In this document: positions 12,358 through 24,359 of the stretch, piece after piece
Numbering within the stretch: the stretch's first letter is position 1
Layout of the letters: each line of letters starts with the position of its first letter
Assembly (NCBI GenBank): GCA_949318235.1
Contig: OX439129.1
Coordinates: 22,313,402-22,377,401, forward strand
DNA from: Ecdyonurus torrentis
Lineage: Eukaryota > Arthropoda > Insecta > Ephemeroptera > Heptageniidae
Direction of reading: 5' to 3'
DNA: 64,000 bases
Notes under the pieces: model-generated
Database searches by the model: none
The model's input: only the letters and a program-made list of their open reading frames with translations
Told to the model about the DNA's origin: nothing
Made by a program: the position numbers and the translations under genes

Positions 12358-13851
12358 AATCTTGTATAAAAATTTATTCGCTTGGTGACAAATTATTTTT
12401 TACTAGGACTAATTTGCTTATTTAAACTTTAAAATTGTAATACATTATGAAATAATAAGTGTACCCTTTGAAATAAAATAAAACAAGACTCCTAAATATG
12501 TATCTAGTGCCTTTTATTGGAGTGACCCACATGACCCCAAAAATAAACCACATGACCCCACGGTTTTGCAAATTGTGAGTGAAAACATCTTTTTGTATTT
12601 TAAAAAATTAAGGGACAAAGAGTTGGAATAGATCGTTCAAACTTTTGGAGTTTGTGTAGGAATAGATGAACTAAATTACCACATTTTTTATAACATCATA
12701 CATCACAAATTAAAAAATACAAAAAATAAAATGTGCAAAGTGACTGACTGAGCTGAGGAAGCAAGTGGCAGTCGCGTTTTTAAATGCGATGCCCCCGCAG
12801 CTGCACGCGCTGATTGGTTAAAATCGCGCGCGCAAACTCGGCTTGCTGTTTAAAACCTCTCATCCTCACACTGTAATATAAAATCGTGTCTAAGAGGGGT
12901 GTAAGACAGGCAGCCAGCAAGCAATATGTGTCCTCCTTCACTTCCCAGAGTTCCCCAACTCTAGAAAGATCGCGATGCGGGGGCATCGCGTATAAAAACG
13001 CGACTGCCACTTGCTTCCTCAGCTCAGTCAGTTAGCAGATGTGGTGTGAGCCATCTCTAGCTGTACAGAGCTCTCTGCCGAGCCTTACTGATGAGTCCTA
13101 GGTAAAGGACGAAACCGGTCTAAGGCAAAGAGTAAGTCTGATGCTGTTTTATAATGTTGTGTCTATGACGTAGTGTGAGAACGTGAGATGCTAGGCACAT
13201 CGTATTTTATTTTGACACTATATACCTCCATCCCTTTAACGTCTACTTTTTAACTAGCTCAAGCTAGAATATTTGATCCCTAGTCCCAATTTACTATTTA
13301 AATTAGAGAATTTTTGCGTTTTATTAATTTTCAATTCAACGTGCTCTAATCTCTACCAACTATTTTCTAATTATTTTTTTTAAACTTATTAATACTAACC
13401 GCGATGGTTTTTTCGTAATACGTATATAACTATATATATATTATGTATATTAAGGAAAATAAACCATCGCGGTTAGGTATGATAAATTGAAACAAAAGGA
13501 TAGCAGAAAACCAGCAAGGGCCTTACCATAGTGAAGAGAGTCCCATAGTTCGGTGAAAATCTTGCTAGCACAGATATAAAATAACTAACACATTGGAAAT
13601 ATTTCGGCAATCGACTCCAAGAGAGATATGGAGCGTGTTATATGCCTTCATCAGACCTTACAGACTCAGAGAGAAACTATGAATGAATCAGGCATAACAC
13701 GCTCCACATCTCTCTTGGAGTCGATTGCCGAAATATTTCCAATGTGTTAGTTATTTTATATCTGTGCTAGCAAGATTTTCACCAAACTATGGGACTCTCT
13801 TCACTATGGTAAGGCCCTTGCTGGTTTTCTCCTATCCTTTTCTTTCAATTT

Positions 13852-13892
<41 letters not shown>

Positions 13893-16800
13893 CACTTAAT
13901 AATCAAAGGATAGGAGAAACCAACAGGTAAGGCGCTTACCACAATGAGATCTGTAGCTTGGTGAAAATCTTGATGGCACAGTTTACACAAATATATTTAC
14001 AAGTTTTAAGAAGTTTCGAGGGCAACATCTCTCTTCTTCAGTTGCTTAGAGTATAGTTAGTTTGATATAAACTTAAAACTTTTAAATATATTTGTGTAAA
14101 CTGTGCCATCAAGATCTTCACCAAGCTACGAACCTCATCGTGGTAAGGCGCCTGTTGGTTTCTCCTATCCTTTCCTTTGATTATTAATTCAAACCGAAAT
14201 GGTTTTTACCTTTCCTTATTAATTACTTATATTATACACTTGTCATACCACAAAATTATTCATCTATGTAAGTAAAGTAACATAAAATATATAAATATAT
14301 CAATGGAGTCAAATAACAGTAACAGTGAAAAAAAGTTGTGCAACTTTGAGTTCTATGAAGAGTTATGGTTCAAGACTGCATCTTACATTTTCTACGAGAA
14401 AGCTATTTGATGTCGTCGCTATGCAATTGTTGTGGCGGACAAACCCATTTTAACCCAATTTTTGGCTATCTTTCATTATTCTATGGCCTAATATGTTCAC
14501 ATTATGGTTATGTGTATTTTTTCTTACTATAGCTGTGTAATGGACTTTTACTATATTTTTCTTTGAATTTATTATCAAACTGTAATGTTATTTCTTATTA
14601 TATGTAAAAACACAAAAAAAAACAAAAAGTTTTGAAAAAATTGGTGAATGGGAGCTGTGGCTGACTACAACACCTTGCTTGTGGGAAAATAATCACACCT
14701 GGTTTAAATAAGTATAGTGTTAGATGTTGCCAGCGGTAATATATCCCTTTTAAAAAACTACCTTTCGTACCTTGTAACAATGTGCACATTTAATGGCAGT
14801 GCGGGTTCGAATATATTCTTTCAAACATGCAAGGTGTCCCAGACAGCCACAACTCATTCTCACACTTCCCAGTTTCTCCAATCTATCTATGCTTTTTTTT
14901 TTTTTTTTTTTTATATTATTATTATTATTTAAGTACTGCAAATTTAATTTGTCAAATTATCAAAGGTTTATAAATAATTTACCTGCATGTGTGACAGGAG
15001 CATTAAAGACAGGCAAAGAAGGGTCTAGACGACGCGAATCACGTGCTGCAGAACTCAAAAGCTCAGTCCTCAATGTTTCTATAAGCTGCCGATTTGTAGG
15101 GTCCTGCTACAGAATGAAACATTAAAATTAGATCTGAAGCAATAAAATCATGACCAAACATGATAAACCATGCAACACCAATAACACATTTCTTAATTTT
15201 AAATGATCATTTACCTCATCAGTCTTAAGTGAAAGTAGTTGCTCAGCTCGAACAGGCTTACGAGCTTTCAATGCTTGTGATATGAGAGTCAGTTGTTTGA
15301 GCAATGACCCTGACCCACGTACAGTCTCCGAGACAGCACTTTCTGAAGGTCCAGCTCCTTGTGGAGAGCTTGATGATGATGTTGGCATACGTCCAAGACT
15401 CCCAGGGAACATACCACCTTCTCGATAGGAATCCTCTCTTGAGAAACCAGCCTCCTTTTTTAGTGCTTTGGAAGAACTGTAACCATTGCAACATTTATTA
15501 AAGGAAACTGTTTAATGCTAAGATGAAATTTAAAAGAATATGCAAATTGTTAAGTTATGCAATATAAACAGATATTGGTTTAATACTACAAATATATATT
15601 TATATATATTGAGACGAGCTGCCCAAATACCCATTAGAAGACTGTAATAAGATGTAAATTCAAAGACACTAGAGCTATCAATGATTTAATTTCTCACATT
15701 TTTTTTTTACTGTATTTAATACATTAAGTACACACACACAGTTGTTACATACACTTGAAAATATAAAACCGTTTGCAATGTGGTCCCACAAAATAAGTTG
15801 TAGAATAGGCTGGACTATTATAGGAACTCACAATATTAATGGAGGTATTTGTCTGATTTGTTGCTATTCTTCCATAGATGCATCACATCTTAATATATGT
15901 TGTATATTTTATCCAAATATTTGACATGCATAACAAATATTGTTTAATGCAAAATTTATGCTAAAATTTATTAGAGTAATAAGAAAATATAAAAACAAAA
16001 ATTAATTTTGCTGTATGGAAACTTCAATAATATTTTTGCATCCAGCCACAATGGTTACTTCACAATAATTTATTTGCCTGCACTTAGGTCCTTTGTCATC
16101 TTCATTTTTTATATATTAGTCTAATAAACTACATAAAATTCTAGTCATTACTATAAATTATTTTTCCTTTCCTTACAGAACCCCTACAGAAATAAATAAA
16201 AAGTAAAACACATAATGACAAAATAAAAAGTAGCCAGTTAACGAGTTTGTAATTTTATTAACACATACAGCTCTTGTATCCTTGAATTTACAACATTATT
16301 AAAAGTTATAATAATAAAAATACAATGTTCACAACCAAATGAATTAAATATCAAATCAAAAACATTGTCCAACTTCTATAACAAAGAAATAAAAGTTTGA
16401 CTACAATACAATATCTATCTGATAAAATATAACATGCACAAATGAAAAAAAAAAAAAAATGAAAAAAAAAAAATAATAATAATAATAAAAGTGGGTGATG
16501 ATGAGGCACATTAGATTAGTGATAGAGCATTATTACCGCTACTTGTGTGATTGTATTACCTACTATCTATTTCAAAATAATAAGCTCCTGAACTTAGAGT
16601 CATCATATACCAACAAAACTACATAGTTTAGAAATTAAAACAAAGTATTGTCCAAATCATTGGTTTGTAGGTTCTTATCTACAATAAACATTTTTGGTTG
16701 CAATTTTTTCCTGGATTTTGATACATGATGGTAAAGTGGTCTATTTTGCTAGCTCTTTATTAGTTATTGGGGGGAAAAATTCTCTAATTCTTTTTTCTTT

Positions 16801-17999
16801 CCTTCCTTGCTAATTCTTAGTCAAAAACAAGCTACTGAAGTAAGGGATTATTTATATTCAAAATTATAGTTTGGGAGAGTTCAAAGGTAAGAAATAGGAT
16901 CTTGAAGCATTCATCATGATCATGGAACAATAATTAAGGTGAAGAGGAATAATAACAAAATAAGCCACAAGATGATTTGTGACTCAACTTTTATCTTTTC
17001 CAACTTTAGAATTTGTATTCTATTATGACTGGTTCTATATCAACTTTTATTACATTCAAAACTTCTGCAGGGTATAAAATAATAAAAAGCTACAAAACTT
17101 CTTGTGGTATTGTTTATCATAAATTGTAATTTTTATTATTTTTCCCTATTTACAAAATTTTAGCCTTAAATTTTAAGCTCAAATGCATTTTTCCCCCTTT
17201 TCTTTTCATCCAGACTTTAATTTTTGACTATATTTTTTGACAAAATCTGTGAGGAAAAACTCGTTGACTAATAAATTTTCTGAGAGAAAATATTATAAAT
17301 ATTTGATATTTAGAAGTCAACTATCTTAATAAGAGAAGTTTTTTCAGATGGGTTGCACTTATTTCATCTGTCAAATTTCATTTCTTCTTCTCCCTTTAAA
17401 TCACAAATGGTTACTATAGGCAAGAGCTTAAGATCCAAGGAATAGAACAATACTTTATTTTAATTTATCAAAGAAGTAGTTCTAGTATTAGAATTGCTAA
17501 AAGTCAAGGGGAGGGGCCTATTAATGCAAAATGGTACTATCATGGTACCAGATATTGTTATTTATGTAACTAAGCTAACCAGTAGGTTATTATTGAAGCC
17601 ATAAAAAAACTATTTTATATTAAATAATAATCAAGACTTATAATTAATTATATACCACTGAATACTTTCAACAATACTAATGAAACTTTATTACATGTAT
17701 GAAATGATATTGCTATATTTTAAATGGTTCAACATTTATGTAATGAATGAAGATGCACTTGCTGCAGATAAAAAAGCTCCAATTTACTGATAATAATTCA
17801 GCAATTGAACTGCAAGTTCAGTTACCTGTCAAGGGGGGCGTTGACAGAGGGCCTGGCGGACCGAGAGGGGCTGCTAGTGGGGGGAAGGGATCTGCAAGCA
17901 ACAATCAGCGCCTCCATCACCCTCAAATTACTGCCTATCTGGTAGGGCAGTCAAAATTTATAAATAAAAAAAGATATATATTTATATAAAGGATAAAAA

Positions 18000-18046
<47 letters not shown>

Positions 18047-21000
18047 GAACTGAAAATTTAAAATAACAATCATCTACAAGAAATATACATGCAAGTATTA
18101 AATAATAATTTACAATAATAATAATAAAAAAGAAAGACAGAAAATGTATATTTGGAATTTAAAATAAGGTTAAATATAAATGGATTGCTTGCATGAATAA
18201 GAAAAATAATTATTATTTATAGCATGCCATGTATAAGACATGCATAAATGTTTGAAAATGTCATGTCCCTAATTATTGATAAAAAGTGATAGTACAGCAA
18301 ACTAAGGTTAATTCTTGGTGCTATATATATATTTTTTTTATGTATTCAATACATTGTAGATGATAACTGTATTCTGCTTGTCTCAACTGAAAAACAACCA
18401 ATCTTAAGCAACATAAATATTTAGATTGGTGATCATGATCCAGTATAAATATATTTTTAACGACACAAACTTGGAATAATTGACATTCAACTCAAAAGAT
18501 TTATGTTCAAATAACATTATATTTTAATACATTACACTTTAAATTTACAACTTACAAAAATGTTATAAACAAGCTGCTGTACATACAAGAGATCCATTTA
18601 TTGACATCTGATGGTGTGGTGTAGCCAAACTCACCCGCCAGGCTGTTCCTCTGTTCCTGCCTGATTTGGTTTATCACGAGGTTTGCCAGGAGGAAGATTC
18701 AATACACTCTCTTGTTGTTCTCTTAACTGGCGTCTACGTTTTTTGCTCCATAGCTCATGGCAATCCTGCCAAGTAGGCAACTCTGGTGCTGGCATTCTGA
18801 AATACATAAAATTAGAACAAAATCAGTACTTTTTTAAACACTCAATACAAGCAAGAACTCAAATAGCTTATCTATTATATTTAAATATAATATAAGAAAA
18901 AACCATTTTGGTTTAAATTGCAAATCAAAGGAAAGTAATAGATAGCATTAAAGCACGTTATATTGAAAACTATATTACGCGAAAATCTTTAATTAATAGA
19001 AACAAAAAAGGGGGACGCAAAATTGCAAGCACAGCGGCCTTGTGCTTGCAATTTTGCGTCCCCCTTTTTTGTTTCTATTAATTAAAGATTTTCGCGTAAT
19101 ATAGTTTTCAATATAACGTGCTTTAATGTTATCTATTATATTTTATAGATATCAGACATTTATGACTAAATCTTACCTCTCAGGGTCAACATTCTTAAGC
19201 CATGGACATTTAAGAGCATCCTCTGCAGTTATTCTCTTGCTAGGATCCAAGTCAAGCATCTTATCCAATAAATCAAGAGCAGCACTTGGCATGAACACAA
19301 ATTCTTCACGAAGTCTTCTACGATATATTTTCTTTGGCTTAAATGTATGGAACTGTGGCAGACTTACAATAGAAGGCCATACTGCAGGAGTGGGTGTGCC
19401 ACATAATCGAGATATTGTATCCAGTTGCATTAATTCAGTGTTAGCCTGTCAAATAAAAACTCATTTATACAACATTGATCCCTATACATAAAGATTAAAT
19501 CAAGAATATATATTTTAAAGTGTACCAGACATTGTAATGGGGTTAGCAAAAAAAGACTGAAACCCAACAATTTCTGTCTGAATTTAATGTTCCTGCAGTC
19601 ACATGGGAAGTCAATATAAAAAAACAGACTTCCTTCCTACAAACAGGTTCATTTTTATTACTAACAAATAATAAAAATATATAAAAAAAAACTAAGAGAC
19701 ATTGAAGTATAATTAGCATAATTAGCAACACACAACAATAATGTTTCCCTAATAGTAATGATTTCTATAACTTTTGAATTTTTTTTCCGTTACCTGGAAA
19801 AGAGGTTTTTTGGAGAACAGTTCTCCTAAGATGCAACCACAACTCCATACATCAATAGCTGGTCCATATCTTTCCTCTCCTAGTAATAACTCAGGAGGCC
19901 GATACCAAAGAGTAATTACTTTATTGGTATAGGGACGCTGTCGGTCCTCAGCATTATACAGTCGAGCCAATCCAAAATCAGCAAGTTTTACTTGGCCCCT
20001 ACAAAAAAAAAAAAAAATAATGAATCAATATTAATAAAATGTAACTCTTTCAAATAAGAACTGAAAAATAATATCTAAAAAAATGCTGCATACTTATTGT
20101 TCATCAAAATATTACTGCACTTAATATCTCTGTGCAAGAAATTTTTCTTATGGCAGTAATTCAGTCCATCTAATAGTTGCTTCATGATACTAGCATTGTG
20201 TTGGTCATTAAATTCAACCATTCCAGATTCAAGTAATCCCATCAAATCATGGTCCATGTACTCAAATACTAGATAAAATGACCCTTTGTCCTGCAAAAAG
20301 AGTAAAATATGTTTTACATGCAGTTTTGTCATACATAGGTATTGATGTATTATTAATGGACTATTAAATTTTATTTTTACAGTAGTTACCTTTCTAAAGT
20401 CTAGTGCATCTTGTTTGTCAGTAACAATTTCCCTCAAATTTACAATATTTGGATGATTCAGTTGCCTTAGAATTTTAATTTCTCGGACTGCTGTGATAGG
20501 AAATCCTTCTTTTTCATTCTCTAGACGAACTTTTTTCAATGCAACAAGTTCTAAAAAAAATTTATTTAATTAGCTTTTTACAATAGTAACCCATTGCATA
20601 ATATTAAAATGCATCAATTCATTCAACTTACCAGACTTGTGATCACGTGCCTTGTACACCTGGCCATAAGTACCTTCACCAATCTGAGCAATAACCTCAA
20701 AAACATCAACACATCTCTCTCCCCAGTCTCTACCTCCTGGTGCCATAGGACCAGGCACCTCACGTTTTCTACTCAGAATTCGAGGTCTCTTGAGTTTAGG
20801 CTTAGGACGATGCTGCATTCTTTGTCGAGCCAACATAGTAGCTGAACTACAAGGGGGAGTAGATTGGTCCTCATCTCCACTCATCTCATCACCAGCTAAA
20901 GCAAAGAAACAAGCATTAAATACATGATCTATACACAAGAAATAAGATCAATTTTACCTGGTGGCATAGGTAGATCTTTAATACTTCTCCTAGGTGGAGT

Positions 21001-23357
21001 TTTTAGCTTCTCAGGTTCAGGAGTATCTACCCCACTAGGTGGTGAATCAATACTTTCCAAATCACTTTGGTTGATGCCTGGTGGCATTGGTAGCTTTGTT
21101 AAACTGCGATTACGAGGGACTTGTATTCTAGTTATTCTTGTAACAACTGTACTTGCAGCAGCTACTACAGGAGGAGCACCAACCTTAGCTGTGGCATCAA
21201 CCTGAAGTAAAAATACATTAACACTAACTTAATATTTTAATATAACATTACAAATGAAGACAACACTGTTTAAACTCTAACTTAAAGCTTGTTTCAAGGT
21301 AACGGAGGAAACTCAACAATTATCAAGTGGTTGCCACGAGACCCTGACCTTTTACTGTGCTGTGATTTTAAACAAAGCTCTCTTAATGTATAAAGAAGAA
21401 CCATTCGAATGTCACAGGTTAAATATTTCCCCAATTATAACACAAATAAGTTTAAAGTGAAGGTTGCCAGAATTTATTTACAATCATTGCTCATTATTAG
21501 TTAAATGTGTTTAACAAAGGGTGAAAATGATAACAATACCTATTAAGTATCAGTTTTACATTAAACAATGTTATTAGTTGTGACATTCAGGATGTTGAAT
21601 TATTTGTTTTATTGTTGTTTGTGTATAATGTAAATACTATAGATTTTTATTACATTAACAGTGCAAAAATTTATAATATCAATAAACCCAGTTTAGTTCC
21701 TCACCTGATCAACAGTCTGTGGAAGAGGTGGATTTGCATTTGAGCTTGGTCCATTATCCATAGGAATAGGGATGTTGTTGATATCATCTTGAGTGGCTTC
21801 AGAACTTTTTCCTTCATTATTAACTTCACTCTCCTGTCCATCTTTCTCTTTTTCTTTTATAGCAGCTAGACGTTTCATAGCTAGCTCTCTTAAGTTTTTA
21901 TCTTTCACCAATTCTGCAAACAAGCTTGTCTCTGACATTTGAGCTTTTTCTCTTAATACCTTGGCACTTGGAGACCTTGAGCGTTTTCTTGTAGATGATG
22001 ACTGTTTGCGTGGTGGAGTTCTACGATTACTATTTCTTCCATGACTTGGAGACCTTGACCATCTTCTTCTTGCAGGAGAATAGGGTGATCTACTTCGTCT
22101 AGGAGGAGGAGATACACTAGGACGTCTGACAGGCGATCTGGATCTCCTCATTGGGTTGGGAGACCTACTCATTCTCCTTGAGGGCAAGGGTGATCTACTA
22201 CGTCTAAATGAAGCTGGAGATCTGCTTCTTCTTGGAGGTGGTGACCTTGCTCGTGATGGAGGTGATCTACTTCGTCGTGGTATTGGACTAACGCTATGAC
22301 GAGGAGGTGGTGATCTTGGGGATCTGATCATTGGAGGCGGAGAGCGAGCACCTCTTAGTGGAGGGGATCTAGACCCTCTTGAACCTGACCTATGCCAACG
22401 ATGCAAACTTCGGCTACGAGACCTGGTTGTCCTACTTAGAGGCCTCCTAGGTCTGAAAATAAAAATGTAATGTTTCATAGGTATTATTATTTATTATTTT
22501 CTTTATTATATTTTTTTCTGATGATTAGAGTATAATTTTGTAAAAGAAAAAATAGCAAATCATATTGCAACTCAATTATTTGGCACTATCATCTTATTGT
22601 ATGGTATGTTACTACAAAACCTAGCACTACTATGATTTTTTTTAACGCAGAGTTAAATGAACAGAGGCAAAACTAATAATAATAAATAGAAATATTAAGT
22701 AAAATAAACCATTGTAGTTAGGTATGATAAATTTGAGGAAAAAAAAAAGTACGAGAAACCAGCAAGAGCCTTACCATAATGAAGAGTCCCATATCTAGGT
22801 GAAAATTTGGCTAGCACAGCGATAAAAACAACAACTAACTTTTGGGATATATTTTGGCACTTAACTCCAAGCGAAATGGAGTCCTTACAGAATCACTATG
22901 AATGATGACCTCTCTCCAAGTCTGTAAGGACCGACGAAGGCAAAACACACTCCATTTCACTTGGAGTTAAACGCCAAACTCTGTGCTAGCAGCATTTTTA
23001 CCAAGCTATGGGAACTACCTTCACTATAGTAAGACTTTTGCTGTTTTCTCCTATCTTTGTCTTTCAAATTCATAAATATTAATAAATAAAACATCTTATG
23101 ATAACTTAGATTGGAGACATTAAATTTCAATTGTCACTTAATTATTTGTCTCACAGGGTTATGGAGGAAACTCAACAATTATCAAGTGGTTGCCACGAGA
23201 CCCTGACCTTTTACTGTGCTGTGACTTAAAATGGAGCTCTCTTAATGTATAAAGAAGAACTCTTCAAATGTCACAGGTTAATTAATAAGGTAAGCACAAT
23301 ATCCTCAAAAATGCAAGGTGGTAAGCTTAGTAGGTACAGGTTCAAAGTAATAGAAGC

Positions 23358-23455
<98 letters not shown>

Positions 23456-24322
23456 TATATATGTACATATATACAGTAATTAAGAGCATAGAGGAAGGGA
23501 ATAAAAAAAAAGAATAAGTACTGTAATTTAAAATAAATACTGTACAACATGCACCACAACAATTTGCTGAATAAAATAAACTGTAAAATACAGTAACAAG
23601 AATTGAAAGCAGTATAAATTTTGACCAAATAAAATTAAACCAAAAGTAAATTATGTTTTTATTTTTTAATTCAAAATTCTGTGTGTTTATTTACATAAAG
23701 ATGGACTGATATTTTTATTGCCAAAGTCAAATTCAGCAATTTGTATGGTACAGGATATTGATGGGAGGCCCAGAGTCTCACCTTGGGCCTGAGTTAGGAG
23801 AACGGGATCTGGTCTTCTTGCGTGAAGGAGGGCGTGGCCTTGAGGAGGAAGAGCCACTGTAGCTGGGGCCAGAACCTCCACGCTGACGACTTTTCAACTG
23901 AGATGAGGAAGAAGCAGGACAAGACAATGGGCTTGCTGAACGTTCACAGCTGTGCGAGCCATGGCTACTTGTACCAAGTACAGGTAACTTTTCATAAGCC
24001 TTAGGAGGTAAAGGAGGGGTGTGTGGAGAGCAGGAAGATGATAAGTCTATTGGAGAGGTTATCTGTTTGCGAGGTAACCTGAGAGAAAACCATAAACCTT
24101 ATGTTACCAATATCAAAGTCTTACAAGCAAAAAAAAACATTAATCCCACAAAATATTTTCTTTCAAGAGTATTGGTAAGTTGCCATAAAAGTATATTCAG
24201 CAAGGTGATTGTCCTTTTTACATTTGATTTCATTATTTCAAGATAATGCATTTTTATACTAACATGCAGTATGGTAGAGGGACCAGTTTTTGGCACATTA
24301 ATAATTTTCGCTAGTCTACTTT

Positions 24323-24359
<37 letters not shown>

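Larger units (their letters stand above)
12743..13420 (+). mobile_element. PLE pLTR insert with promoter and hammerhead ribozyme
   Basis: Inverted arms 12743-12799 and 12976-13032 share CGCGATGCCCCCGCA and ACTGACTGAGCT blocks. Right of the arms come an initiator-like TCAGTCAGTTAGCAG, a complete hammerhead (13082-13126) and about 270 bp of pLTR-like sequence. It appears to end at CTAACCGCGATGGTTTTTTC (near 13396), which is the PLE tail motif in reverse orientation. The TAGCAGATG...GTGTGAGC...ATCTCTAGCT string matches the insert at 29242-30179. The left boundary and target duplication are not clear. It lies in the Cdk12 last intron, antisense to Cdk12. Confidence 0.7.

Noticed and set aside
12780..13010. 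Minus-strand frame of 76 codons between the arms of the PLE insert
   Set aside because: It lies across an inverted repeat and promoter-like region and resembles no protein family.
22510..22550. CTGATGA near 22517 (+) as a hammerhead
   Set aside because: Followed only by A+T-rich sequence without paired stems or a GAAA at the right place.
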